This document shows positions 38,020 through 50,219 of a stretch of 64,000 bases of DNA, piece after piece (position 1 is the stretch's first letter; each line of letters begins with the position of its first letter). The DNA is from Phoronis australis (taxonomy: Eukaryota; Phoronida; Phoronidae), in contig NMRA01000325.1 in NCBI GenBank assembly GCA_002633005.1, positions 103,290-167,289 on the forward strand. Direction: 5' to 3'. The notes under the pieces are model-generated. The model saw only the letters and a program-made list of their open reading frames with translations, ran no database searches and was not told where the DNA came from. A program made the translations under genes and the position numbers.

Positions 38020-38550
38020 CCCCCTCAATTCGGTCTAGTCTATTATTCCTTTGTGGAGGACTACTCGTCGTTCTCCCAGCCTCATTGGTCAATTGTTATC
38101 ACGTGCCCAGAGGTTGGTCAGCTCTGGGGCTCTCATAGGCTGATGATTGTCACGTGTCCTTGGGAATCCACATTTGTTATTGTAACCTCGTCTTCTGTTC
38201 ACCTCCTTCGTTCCGGCCTCGTCGACGTACGTCTAACACTTCTCAAATTTTCCCACCCCCTACAACCCCCCTTCTCTCATTCCCTCGTACCTCCACGTGG
38301 CCGACGCTTTTTATTTGCCCATCTTACCAGAGATTAGTATTTTTTAACTTACTCATGTTTAGTCACTAACCATTACTGGTATTGTATTAGTCATTTAACT
38401 ACCTTACTTATAATTGTATGTGTCATATAAATGACCTTATATCGCCTACCCAGCAGGTCTTAGTTTCATCTCTGCTAACGAGCTTACGACGCACGAACTA
38501 CCATATATCATTCGGGACATAGGCCTATGTCGATCATAAATGGTATTCTG
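38020..38550. repeat. Dispersed repeat D, copy 2
   Basis: Longer copy in the same orientation as copy 1. Its 5' part includes 'ataggctgatgattgtcacg', also present at about 62530. The 3' part repeats 'cttatatcgcctacccag' and 'gcttacgacgcacgaacta'. The open frames across it have no known domain. Confidence 0.8.
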
Positions 38551-39176
38551 TCGTTCATTGTCATTTGGTGACAGTCAGCCGCCCGGCTGTAACGGAAGTC
38601 GTGGGAGACCACCGCCAGTATCTCAGTCTCCGTCCAAATTTATTTTCGATATATTCACAAGTTTAATCGTCAGGATATTCCAACTGTATAGCAATTTTAT
38701 TCAATTCTTTTGATACTGCATGCTCGTTGTTCTGCTTATACTGTCTGTTTACCAGAGTTAAATGCACCCAGTTAAACACGCTTAGCATAGCCCGCCATAG
38801 TCGGCCTTGTTATTCAATCGTTGGCATAGGACTGACTAGTCTGTAATTTTATGCAAGGGTCTGAAACTATCTTTGTATGTATACGGCATTTATGATTTGA
38901 ACCATATATTCCGATAAAACAGCCGGGGACGGCATGCGTTCGTCTTTCGCCACTCGCCAGTGCAATGGCTTCGATCGGTCCGCACCTGGTCATCGGCTGC
39001 AATTCTGAGTCCGGTAAAATAATTTCTGTCAAAATTTATTTTGCCACATTTTGTCAACAGTTTCAGCACAAATTGTCCCAATTTTGGTTTTATTGAAGTT
39101 AAGGTCCGCTGTCGATTATTTTATCCCCGTTTGCAGGCTGGCAACAGACACGGCTCCAATAGCACAGCCGGCGTTC

Positions 39177-40603
39177 TTAAAGGGGAAGGCAACCCTTTTT
39201 CGTGTCATTTTTAGCAAAAATACGGTTCGTTGATTATCCCAGACATATGCTTCAGTTAATTACGGCTCCCCGTAATTTTATTAATTAGTCGTGCACTACT
39301 CCGGAAGTGACGTTTAATAATTTCTCGCCATTTCGTATAGTGCGTTCGAGTTAATGTGAGGATCTGTTCTACTGTTGTTTTTGTGCTGGTCTCCTAAAAT
39401 TGTCGTCACCACTTCCCATCGACGAGTATTCTACAACAAGTTGGATTGTTAGAGGACTCAAATACGTTGGATTTAGAATTCTTTAAGATTGTAGTAGCAG
39501 TGGGTGGATATGTTTGACCCCCGAGTAGTGAGGCAGAATACAGACAGCTGTTGAGAGGGATGAGACAGAGACTGAGGACAGACGTGGGGGGACGTATTAG
39601 TGCAACTGCAAGGTGTGCACTGCTATGCCGACCTCAATGGAATGCCTGTGTTGGCACTGGGTGGTGACCTTAGGACCCAAATCGCTTACAAGCAGCCGTG
39701 TGACTCCCTCGCCACACACCTGGCACCTTCTGAATAGCTCCAATACTTTAGTCAAGTCCATAATAAACTCATCAAAGTTTGGCTCACCGGCCTGACCACA
39801 GGACGACGAACTGTCCTCCCCACTTGGTGTCGAACTTGGCCTTTATTCACCAACATCGCTACAGGGCTGCTTACAGGCTCTGGGTTGGAGTGAACACCAA
39901 CACAAAACAAATCACTACTAGTTCCCAGAATTGCACGCTCTAGGGTACGTTCGGAAGCACGGGTGACAGTAGATGAAGCGCCTCCATGCAGTCACTGTAG
40001 AGGTCACAGCTCACTTCGAAATGCACTTCTCGGAGGTGGCGACGGGACACTTCCGAGAATCAACAGCGACAGTATGGCACCCTTCTTTAGGGATTGTTTT
40101 GCAGGAACTTTCATCGATTCCGCGTAGGCCTATATATCTCTTTCGTAATCTAACGGCAGAAAGTGCTTGCCACACCGTCACTCGGTAATTCTCCACGGCT
40201 TTGTATGTTGCGTGGACGGTAGGCCTAACGCTGCCTTTTTCTCACGAACAAGGCAAGTAGGGCGGAGCGTGTCATCTTTCGGAAAGCGGTGCACTGGCGT
40301 ACCCAAAGTGCGCGTGAGACGATGACGAGTACACCCCGGTACGCAGGAACCGTGAGGCATGTTGACTGACTCGTAAACAAAGGCAAACGACAACCAAACT
40401 TATCACAACCGAGGTAAAACAATGACTGACTCGACAAGTCACACAGTCAGACTATATGAAAACAAAATGGCGTCATTTCCGGAGTAACTCACGACTAATT
40501 AATAAAATTATAAGAAGCCATTATTAACTAAAAAATTGTCTGGGATAATCAACGAACCGTATTTTTACTAAAATTAACATGAAAAGTTTGCTTTCAGCTT
40601 TAA
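39177..40603 (-). mobile_element. Kolobok-like DNA transposon with TTAA target sites
   Basis: TTAA occurs at 39177-39180 and 40600-40603. Directly inside are long imperfect inverted repeats: left aggggaaggcaaccc... continuing to about 39312, right its reverse complement from about 40470. The best block ('aaaatacggttcgttgatta') is identical in both arms. Length 1,419 bp plus TTAA. The THAP-like N-terminus and Cys-rich segment encoded on the minus strand, together with TTAA, fit the Kolobok superfamily. PiggyBac also uses TTAA but lacks THAP. The coding part is decayed, so this copy is non-autonomous. Confidence 0.75.
39620..40393 (-). pseudogene. Decayed THAP-domain transposase of the Kolobok-like element
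   Basis: Reading leftward from about 40352: MPHGSCVPGCTRHR...VHRFPKDDTLR, the first half of a THAP domain (C-x4-C, RFPKD). After breaks in frame, about 39800-39630 reads NFDEFIMDLTKVLELFRRCQ then VCGEGVTRLL and TTQCQHRH. This resembles the 'CxxC...C..GH' segment found after the THAP domain in Kolobok-type transposases. The catalytic part is absent or unrecognisable. Confidence 0.6.
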
Positions 40604-40653
40604 GCCTGGGTTCCTGAATAAATTGGATTTCTGGTTTCGCGTTTGAGTTCAAA

Positions 40654-40723
40654 ATGGCGGCGTGTTCTTCGGGTCGGAATCGTGAGTGGTGCGTTTATTT
40701 AAACTTTCTTCGACATAGGAAAG
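40654..40723 (+). CDS. Possible first coding exon (uncertain)
   Basis: A CpG-containing patch with caaaATGGCGGCGTG, an open reading of 23 codons (MAACSSGRNREWCVYLNFLR and on) and a donor-like gtacag. About 460 bp downstream, a plus-strand frame (41177 onward) has SLKPKQVQYIKECANGGDVV, like the start of a RecQ-type helicase, but it then degenerates. I could not link the two by splice phase. It may be a real short gene, a relic, or chance. Confidence 0.2.
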
Positions 40724-43700
40724 GTACAGCTTCCTTATAATTTCTTCTAACCATTTAAAAAGGGTTAAAAACATGTGCTACTAGGACTTTAAACGGACAT
40801 AATCGGTTTTACGACACATTTTAGAAATAATGGAATTGGATGAGGTAGACTTCTTGGTGTCAAATGCATACTGTGGCCATCAACTGCAGCAATTCTCTGC
40901 AACTACAGAAGTATAATCACTTCATCGTCGTCATGATTTTCAGCAAAAAATTGTTTCTTGAAACATCGTGTTTACATACACTCTTTCACAGTGCCACGAT
41001 AGGTAGCACTGTCGAATGTTGTTTAACATGGCTTCTCATTGATTTAAGTAATGAAACCGACTTCATAACATTCAGCCAGTCCCATTGGTTGAAATCTGGA
41101 AAACCTCTTTCAGTTTACAGTTACCGAGTATGGCGACCACCTTTGACTTGAATAGTTACATTTATTAAAACGGGCAGTGATTGAAGAAAACAAAACCAAG
41201 GGAACCCCGATCCAGTCGCTTAAGCCTAAGCAAGTACAGTACATAAAAGAGTGTGCAAATGGTGGCGATGTGGTCGATATACTTCCGGCCAAGGCATGCG
41301 CATTGATGCCTACACACGGAATTCCGAATTTCGTATTTCTACAGGGCCACTTTTTAGTAAAGGTGACGCTGAATCAGAGAGTACGTGTGTACGCAGTCTC
41401 GACAGTCGCACATGGAACATGGCATGCCCGACTTCAAACAAAGGAACATTCTTGTACTACAGCCCCTTTTTTACATTTACATTTTCAGTTAACATTTTTG
41501 TGATCTGTTCTGGGGCTAATGGCAGCGCCATCCAGCGAACTTTCTGATTACCTGCTCCATTACCAAATATGGAGACAGTGCACTGACCTGCTGTTGCAAG
41601 ACTCGTTTGTGAATGACAGACTGATAGTTTATTAATTGCTTTTTTCGTATGTAACACCAAACAATCTTGGTTGGGAGGTAAAGCCTATTCCATCACTGAT
41701 TTCAATCTGAAAATGTGGTAGCGCGCTTCATGATTCGTAAACATAGAGCTTGCATACAAAGGGGTTCAATGTTGTTCATGAGTTGATAAGGAAACTCAAA
41801 TATTGAGCCCAACTTTAGAAAAACCTCACGTAATGTAGGAGTGTCCAAGACAACAGCAATTGCAGAGTCTTGTCATTGCCTGTAGCCTTGGAGGCACTAA
41901 GTCACATCCTGTGAAAATGTGCAGATCAAACAATATTTGAGCCTCGTTCAAGAGTAAGAGCTTGAACTCAAATCAATTGCTTTGGAATTCTGAGCTGTAC
42001 CTGTTAATATCTTGAGTGATACAGAAATGCTTGTTGCATGTGACAAACCCAAAAGCATTACATCTGTGTCGGAGTTTTTGAAGATAACTGAAGGGTGACT
42101 GTCTGCTGCATCATGAGCGTGCAAAAATAAACGCGTCCCCCTCTTTATGATAAAAATGTGAGTTTCGACCTCTCAACTAACGTTTACAGACTTCTGTGAG
42201 TGACACATATAGGCCTACTTTTGTCCACACATTTGGTTATTGTCTCAGTATCGGCACTTTCCCATTGTTTAAACAGAAAGTCATCAAAGATCTGCTTGTT
42301 TCCGCCATAAGACAGAAACTTCTTGAACTGTTCTGGAATTTTCGGGCCAGGCCTGGTACTTATATTTTCTCAGTTCTCAACAAAAGTAAACCTAAGAAAA
42401 ATGAGCATCGGTACTACCTGTGGTTGCACTGTACAAAACATGGTAAGCTTTTGAGCATCTGTAACACTGTAGCTCAACCTTTGGAAAACAGAAAAATGTC
42501 CATTTTGAGAATATTTTTTGTGTGAAATTGGAAAGCGTTTAACGCAGCACAAAAGTAGATTGCGTTACGTCCTGTTTTAGTCGGTACGTAATTGGACGAA
42601 TAAACATTGTTCCAGTGCACCCTAAAAATTCCAGTTTGGGACAGTCTCCAACATTTTTACAACAAAATCTGAGCTAAAATTGAGTTTTCTTAATTATGAA
42701 ATTTGGAACACTGGTGATTTTTGCCTTTTTATATCTCAAATTCTAAACATTGTCCATTTTTTCATAATCGGGTCGGAAAATAGGCTTGAAATTTCATAAA
42801 AATCAGTGCTGATCGCTTGCACGTTGGTTAAAACTGCCGCCAGTACCTTTGAGTTTGGGACAGCTAATATAATTGCAAATTTCTAAAATTTGGAACAACC
42901 TCGGACCTTAAGCAAAATTATTGCTTTTTCTGCATCCCTAACTACGTGTTTTCACCGCAATTCACAGTTTTACCAACTCAGGTACGTATCAACATTTGTT
43001 TCAAAGTTGGAAAGGTTTTCAAATTTCCTTTTCTTTGGCAGATGGTGCTTTATGAATTAACTTCTCTTCAGCATTTCGACCACATGATTGCAATTCTCGT
43101 TTGGCCTCTCATCTGAGCTTGGCCACCTACGAGGGTCTGATCGAACCTGCTGCGCGACCGGGAACAGAACGTTACAAATTTGAGTAGTTTGATTACACAC
43201 TATTTTCAATCACTTGATCATGATCAGTGAACGCGGATAACTTTGCACTTGTTATCATTTTTTTCCTCCGTGTAACTTTCAAAAGAATGCATGTTTGGTG
43301 TTGTTGATAAGTAAAAATATGTTTTCCCTCAAAAATGAACATTGTGGCAAATTTCACATCCTCGTTCACGCTTTACCATTTGAGTTTCTAGCATTTGCGG
43401 CTCAGTTTAATACGTCTATCTAGCAAAGGTATATTGATATTTTACCAATTCTGTCAAAACAAAAAGAACCCTACCTGCATACGTTTTCCGTAAACAACTT
43501 AGAAGGATAATGTCTGACCAAATCCTTTTCTAGTAGATGTTGCGAAGACGGCAGATATTTGAACTGTGAGGTAAGGTTCGAGCAAATTGTCTTCGTTAAT
43601 GCCGGATAATAAGCTGTCGAAAACTATCATCTAAGCAGGGAGCATGATCTTACGCGGGTGAAGATGGCTGAAATATCGTGTAATGACTGGCTACAACGTA

Positions 43701-46700
43701 TACAGATGTATATAAGCTAGTAATTTGGCTCAACAGATGCTATTTTCTGTCGATTTTCTCTGAGCTTCCTAATGTTGTTTACACTAGTGGCATATCAATA
43801 CAAGAGCGCGTGGAACAACCTGTCCGAATTAACAATCAAAACTATAAGCTGATGTCCAAAGCTGGCAGTTGATATGTGCTGGACACTAACGTAGGTCAGT
43901 TGCAGCAATATTCATTACACGTCAAAGAAGTACGTTTGACTTAAGCACGTGAACACTAGTGGAAGAGAAATGAATGAGCCATCTGATCAACGCAAATGCC
44001 GTGAAGTCTCCAATATCGTGTCACCAATATTGTGCAATCATGACAGGGGAAACCCCTTTTACTATTTTCAGCAATTAACTTCCCATGTTATTTACCTTGA
44101 ACAGAAATGGCATTACAACTGAGATACATCGCGAATTCTAGTTTTGTTTCACCTTACCGTTACATGGAATCAGTCACTTAGAACTTAGCCACTGTGCGGT
44201 TGAAAATTTGACAGACATCATGTTTGCTGTACACTTTGGTTGAATGACGTTGGCAACATGAGTCATGTGTTGTTGTTTTTTTTTGGACAATGCCTTTGGC
44301 GATTTCCTCAAAAGCTTGAGACATTCTCGAAACATTCTGGAGACACTTCACTGAATCTGTTGTCTTCGTGTTATAGTTATGAATTGTGACACCATTAAAA
44401 GTTATGTATCTTCGTCACTTGTATCAGTTTTCCACGATTTATTAATACCCTTCTTCGCTGATATTCTATTTCCATGCATAATTCATGATCATAAGCCACC
44501 ACTGAATCAATTTAGATGGTTTAATTACTAACTTCTGATCGTTCTTTTGGGCCAGGCCAGCGATCTGTATTCTTAATAGTTTACGAGTATACTATGATTT
44601 GATTGTATTTTTCAGGACTAAGAACCCTCAGCAGATTTTCAAAACCGTCATATGGCACCAATCAAGTGCTCGGAAAGATTTCAACTACAACCACGTGCAC
44701 AGTTCCTGTTATCATAGTACATGTATCTGAATTCACTTATGTAAGTTTAGATAACATGAACCATTTAAAGATTAACCATTTTGCGGTAGACATTAACAAG
44801 ATTTCGTCCAAGGTTTACTTTAATGGCTTTGTTGACTCAAGTGTAAAAATAAGTCATCTACCGTATGTAAGTCACATCGGTAGAACTGTGCTTGTTCAAA
44901 TGCTCAGTCAAAAGGATAGTAATTAAATCATGTTTTGTTTATTTTACCCATCTTCCCTCACCTGCCATTGAGTAATAAGTACTCCCCCGGAAAAGCGGAA
45001 GCATTGTTCAGCTCAAACTCTCTTTTTACTGCGTCTCAAAGTGGATTCGGTGGTTCGAACCGCTAAAGTCGACCATTCCCGAAGTCACGCTTGCCGATAA
45101 AGTGTACTAGTTTGGAAAAAATGGCAAATTGAATCAAAATCAAAGGGAGTGGCGATGGCCTAAAGAACAGAAATTGGCGTTAATATTCATTAATAATCAA
45201 AGACCGGATTTAATCTCCTTTTCTTAGTACAAAATTCGAAATGATATGTAACTTAGAAGTTTGAATTTCTGGCTGTATTTCTTACTAATCAATTAAGCGT
45301 TAATAAAGTGTCTATTTAATGAGACGGATTATCGACAAACGATCCTTGGAAGATAATCGAAATTTCCCGAGCTTTATTGATCATAATTAATTGATTATTC
45401 TTAGTTGAGACGTAGTTGTTACGCAATATTTCTTGACCTCGCTTCTCTGATATTAAAGCAGTTTGACTGAACTGAACCAACGTAGTCTACAGTACAGAAG
45501 TCAGAGAATGGCAGACGACGACGGGCAAAAGAGTAAGCTGGTAATGACTAAAAACAATATAATATTAACAAGATGCCCAACTACACCAGCCATCAGAGAA
45601 GGCAAATGCCACATGTTGATTGAGAGGACAGGTAACCGTGGACAAAAAAAAGACAAAACCCTTTTAAGTAAAGGCAATTGTCGTACATGTATATGTAATT
45701 TTCTTTTAATTCATCACTGAATTGAAGAACTCATCACCTAAAACGAAACTAAACTGTGCTTCTTTGACTTCACTCGAAAATTCTTTCTGTCATGCAATTG
45801 CACGATTAGTTCAACCCCAGACAGATATATGTATTGTCATAGGAAGCACTTCCTTACTGCGTCACATTATGTAGCTGCAGCATGGAGTCGAACCCACTTG
45901 CTCCACAATAGCAGCCGAACTCTAACGAGTTCAGCCAAGGTAGAGTTCAGTTAAGCTAGGACCTATCTAAAAAAATACAATACTTTGCGAGCACAACGAA
46001 TTTTGTTATTTCATAACTCTGATCAAAGCTAGTAAATTCAACAAGTCTATCACACCCAACAACAATCCCAAAACTGCGTTTTACGGCCCTAAAATCGACC
46101 GGCAATGTTCCTTATATGATTCAAACACATTAATGTTTGTAATGTTAGTTCTTTTTGAAATCCATTCAGTTCCACAAAATATGATCTGCATGCAAGAGTA
46201 CTATTTGTAGTGAACCGTGACCAAGTGTCAACGGCAAAATGGCACATTATTCGGGTCTTGTATTAATTGCAAATTTCAAGAACCTGAAGTAATGAACTTG
46301 TTATGGAGTGTTTTTATGCACGAAAACCTTTGGTAAATCGTAAAGTAAGTATATTCTTTCATTTGAAAATAATAATCGTGCGTGTCACCGTTTCAATTCA
46401 CACAAAATACTCGAGATATTTTCAAATGAATAGGTCTTGGCGACAATTGTGAAAACTAATTTTTTCGCAAAGACATAAAAGATCACAAGACCCAAAATGT
46501 GGACTCACCGTTAACGAATTCGAATTTTGCTAGACACCTTTCTTGACAAATAACTGAGCTAATTGGACTGAACCCTGAATGGACTTACCTTCCAAAATGG
46601 TGGAAAACATTTAGTTTTTCTTTTGATTCTTATGTCCAACTACGGCTGTAACCCAAGTATATGGGAATTCAAAGCACTTCCTGACTTCTGAATTTATGCG

Positions 46701-48320
46701 ACCACTACTGTTGAATAATCTTTCTCAACTGTTATCGTTAATCAATAACCGACAAATAGTCATTCTCACCTCCTGATTACACCTTGTTGGTGAGTTTAGG
46801 AGACATTCGTTATCAATAATTAGTAATAAACTCGTTAAAGCCTGGAGTCCCCATTCCAAGTTTTAATAAACATATTGGTTACTCTGTGGTCCAGCCCTGT
46901 GTATGGGTTGTCACTGCTTCCAATCAGTAACGAGGTATAGTGGGCAGGCGATTTATTCTCAATTCTGGAGGATCAGGTCACACAGAGTCGCGGATCTTGC
47001 ACCGGGAAGTAAAAACGTGACTATTCATGCGCCTCGAGAGCTTGTACACATAATAGGCTCGTTGTGTGAATCAAATTTGTCTGAATTAGCTGCGTGTGGG
47101 CTCCGTTTCCAAGTATAATTATTTGGGTCTTCTTTTCACGTTTTTCTGTTATAGCTAAATGATATCCGATCTGCTCTTGATCAGGACCGTCTTAGTGTAA
47201 TAGGCCCCAGGTCAAAACAGTGACTTCTGGCCTCCATTGCAGTGTTAGGTTGGAACAGAAATTACGAAAATTTTCCGTGCAACTTGTAACTTTTAAGAAC
47301 CATTTATGTTTACAGAAAAAAATCCAAATTTGACTGGTATTGTTTACAGAATTATGAAAAATACATAATTGCAAAAAGAGTTGATTTATAAAATGCTTGT
47401 TATGATTAGAAGGATTTCACGTTTGCAAGTAAGCGTATGAGAAAATGCATCCATACTACGGAAACGATTTCCAGTACTTTTACGTGTGATAATGAAATGT
47501 ATTTACTGAACTCCCATGAAAAGGGGCGCAGTAATTAACCCTTAAAAGGTAAAAGAAAACCACACATGGAAGAGAACAAAAGATTATGGTCGATACAAGA
47601 ACGTAAAAAGGATAAACCAGGAAAAACGTGGGGAGTTAGAAAAATTGCATTTCCCTTCCGCTAACAAACTATATAATTCTCTGCCGGTAACCCTAAAGAA
47701 CACATGAAATGTAACTTATTTTAAAAAATGCATGACACTGGTCCCATTTTTAATTGTATATGGGTTGTTTTACTTATATTTTCAGCATCCACAACTGCCA
47801 CGGTAATATCCCAGTGTCTTTCGGCGTGTTTACCGTGTTCAACTTATAATGGGAGTGGTGAATGGCTTTCGGCATAACGGATTTAGTAGAAAACTTACCG
47901 TTGTAAAGTTGGCCTACAAGCTGGTTCTTCGATGAGAAGTGATTTTTGAGTTTCCAGAGAACTAGTAATTCAGTATATATAGTTATTCGTTCAGATCATT
48001 CTCGGCGTGTATTAATGACACGTCGTGACAACTTGGACGTGTGTTCTCACTGCTTCATGAAGAGTAGCTAAGACATAAAAAGTGTTGGTCTTACGCTCCT
48101 CATAACTAAAACAATCAAAACTCATGCCAGCTCTCAAATAACTAAGTATATGAGAATATACACATAGTTGTTTTTTATATGAGAAAATTTGTACAGTTCA
48201 GTTATTTCCAGGCACTTAGTTGTTAACAATTGCCTAACTAGTGACCTTGTCAATCGTGAAGCGGTAGCTGTAAGACCCAATTTCCGTCTTTTAAGTCACT
48301 TTTCATGAAACAGACCCCTC
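40724..48320. other. Gene-poor region
   Basis: No convincing gene. Noted are the helicase-like fragment near 41190-41300, the tRNA-like SINE at 45876-45941, and several open frames of 60-110 codons with no recognisable motif (for example 42196-42525 and 44603-44926). Most of the sequence is AT-rich and unstructured to the eye. Confidence 0.45.
45876..45941 (-). repeat. tRNA-derived SINE-like unit
   Basis: Read on the minus strand: an A-box-like tggctgaactcgttagag, then, about 30 bases on, a consensus B-box ggttcgactcc inside gtgggttcgactcca. These are internal RNA polymerase III promoter boxes at tRNA spacing. The ends do not pair as an acceptor stem, so it is a SINE head or tRNA pseudogene, not a working tRNA. 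Confidence 0.55.
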
Positions 48321-48323
48321 TTG

Positions 48324-48526
48324 CATGCGCGCGCACCCAGCCTTCAATATGGGGGTCTCGAATTTCTGTCGATGTGGACCTTTTGCTGACAAAACATCGG
48401 CAGGACTAAAAAAAAGGAGAAACGGGTTACACTGTGCGTCTACGTCTTTTTGGTGGACTTTTGCCTTGTTTCTCTAAGGCGGACCTTTTTGGCCACTACG
48501 CCCCCCCCCCCCTGGGTGCGCGCATG
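48324..48526. mobile_element. MITE family C, copy 4 (complete)
   Basis: 203 bp bounded by catgcgcgcgcacccag (left) and ctgggtgcgcgcatg (right), a 15-bp inverted repeat broken only by one extra gc step. The interior carries 'gggtctcgaatttctgtcg', 'gtggaccttttgctga', 'aaacgggtt' and 'aaggcggacctttttggcc'. This is the best-preserved copy and defines the family boundaries. Confidence 0.8.
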
Positions 48527-48978
48527 TCTTAGCAACGGATCCTCTGAAATCTGCTCCAATTTAGACTTGTTTTAAAATAGTATACGACCGGTCTAAATTA
48601 AAAGATATTTTTTCAGTGTCAGTGATGGAAGACTAACCGGCGGTGTCCTGGCCGGCTCAGTATGAATTACGGTTATTTCGAGTGACCTTTGCTTTCGAAC
48701 ACAACTGCGCCAGTAAGCCAACACCACAGACTGATGTCCGGCTGGGTTTCAGACTGGCCAAGTTGGGCATAACTATAGAAACAGCCTCCTCAGCCGAATT
48801 GGATGCATGGCCCCGAGGCCGGGAGTTTCAAGCCAACTCTGTCTGCAACCGTTTGCCAATCACATCTGTGTATGGACCAGGCCTACGCGGCCCCGTTTGG
48901 GACTACCCACAGGCCCGGCCTTGAATTTATCTGTTCGTCGTCAGTCACCTGAGTGGCCACTCATGATAATAAACAATA

Positions 48979-49420
48979 CGGCGTTTTCCCGTTGCTCCGA
49001 ACTTGTTCGATTCTCTAGTTCAACAACAAGTTGGGAAGACTACCCCTGTAGTCAACATCTGACTCGACTGATTAACGGTTGGAGGGTCAGCTCTCTTTTG
49101 TTCGATAATTGCTCTAATCTTTAGTAAATTCATATTTACCCTGACTGGGCTGTGCTGCTAAAATAAAAGTTATGTTATAACATATTTGAACATCAACCAA
49201 TAGCATTTCTGAAATCCTCGTCAAATGGTGATCATGTTTAGTTTTTGAATTGCCAAAATTGCCCAACTACGACCGAAGTTACGACAATCTATTCTTTCCG
49301 AAATTACCAATATTCGCTCTGGGTTTGACTGTGCTCACACGTGGTCTAGTAAGCCTGGTAGATAATTGGCCAGTGCCTGTGGTCATACCAGACAAAAGAC
49401 GGTGCTTGGCAGTTAACAAA
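48979..49420 (+). mobile_element. MITE family A, copy 2
   Basis: Starts cggcgttttcccgttgctcc and runs through 'caacaagttgggaagac', 'ctgactgggctgtgctgcta' and 'ttgccaaaattgcccaact' to 'ggtgcttggcagttaacaaa', where similarity to copy 1 stops. The right terminal repeat is lost. The 159-codon frame at 49250-49729 is partly transposon sequence and I do not consider it a gene. Confidence 0.7.
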
Positions 49421-50219
49421 GGCGCTAGGTCGGTGTTATCACATAGTCCAGTCATCCTAGGGCTCCAGAGGGTACAACCAAGAAAAAATTGCAACAGAAG
49501 GTGTTTTTTGCATAAATGGCGTCTTCAAACATCCTTTGGTGACAGAGAAAGGTCTACCGAATTCGGAATGGCGGAAGTCGGTTTTTCAAGATGGCGGAAA
49601 CTGGCCGCCAAAACCGGTGTTTACTGCTTTCTGGCAACAGCTCGAAATAACACAGTAAAGCTTGTCATTGGTTATATACTTTTCATAACAGGCATACCAA
49701 TCAAAAGATGCCAATTTTTCCTAAAATAAAACCAACATGGCCGACAAAATGGCGGCCGAAACGACAATTTGGTACATGTTGCAAAATTTCTTTTCATAAT
49801 TATTTTGCCCTGAAAATGGCAAAATTTCGATGCGTTTGTAAGTTAGACAATTGAAAATATCTGGACCTTACAGATGGTCACTGATTGCAGAGAAAAACAT
49901 CAAGATGGCTGACAAAATGGCCGCCAACTCACAAATAACTCCAACGCATGTGCATTCTGCAAACTTTGTTTGTAACCTGAAAAGCATTTACACCAAAACA
50001 TTTTACAATCTACAGTTAGGCTTAATGAGTTGATTCTTTATAAAGTTTGTTTTTAGATTAAGGTACTAAGGATTTTTAATCATATTTTAGATTATTTAAC
50101 GTAAAATTGGTGTTTTTCAGAAAAAGCTTTAGTTAAATTTTCATAAGTAATTTCACACACTCAATTATTTTTCTGTAAAATATATTCATTTGAGGCATCA
50201 AAAATAATATTTGTTAGAA

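Noticed and set aside
42196-42525. 109-codon plus-strand frame
   Set aside because: No recognisable motif and no neighbouring exon. Possibly a repeat relic, but not supportable.
44603-44926. 107-codon frame after an acceptor-like ttttcag
   Set aside because: No domain, no partner exon with matching phase, and composition typical of non-coding AT-rich DNA.
45040-45075. ggtggttcgaaccgc resembling a tRNA T-loop
   Set aside because: No A box or cloverleaf partner upstream. It is a short palindrome only.
49250-49729. 159-codon plus-strand frame
   Set aside because: Its first third is MITE family A sequence also found inverted at 16.3 kb. The rest has no recognisable motif.
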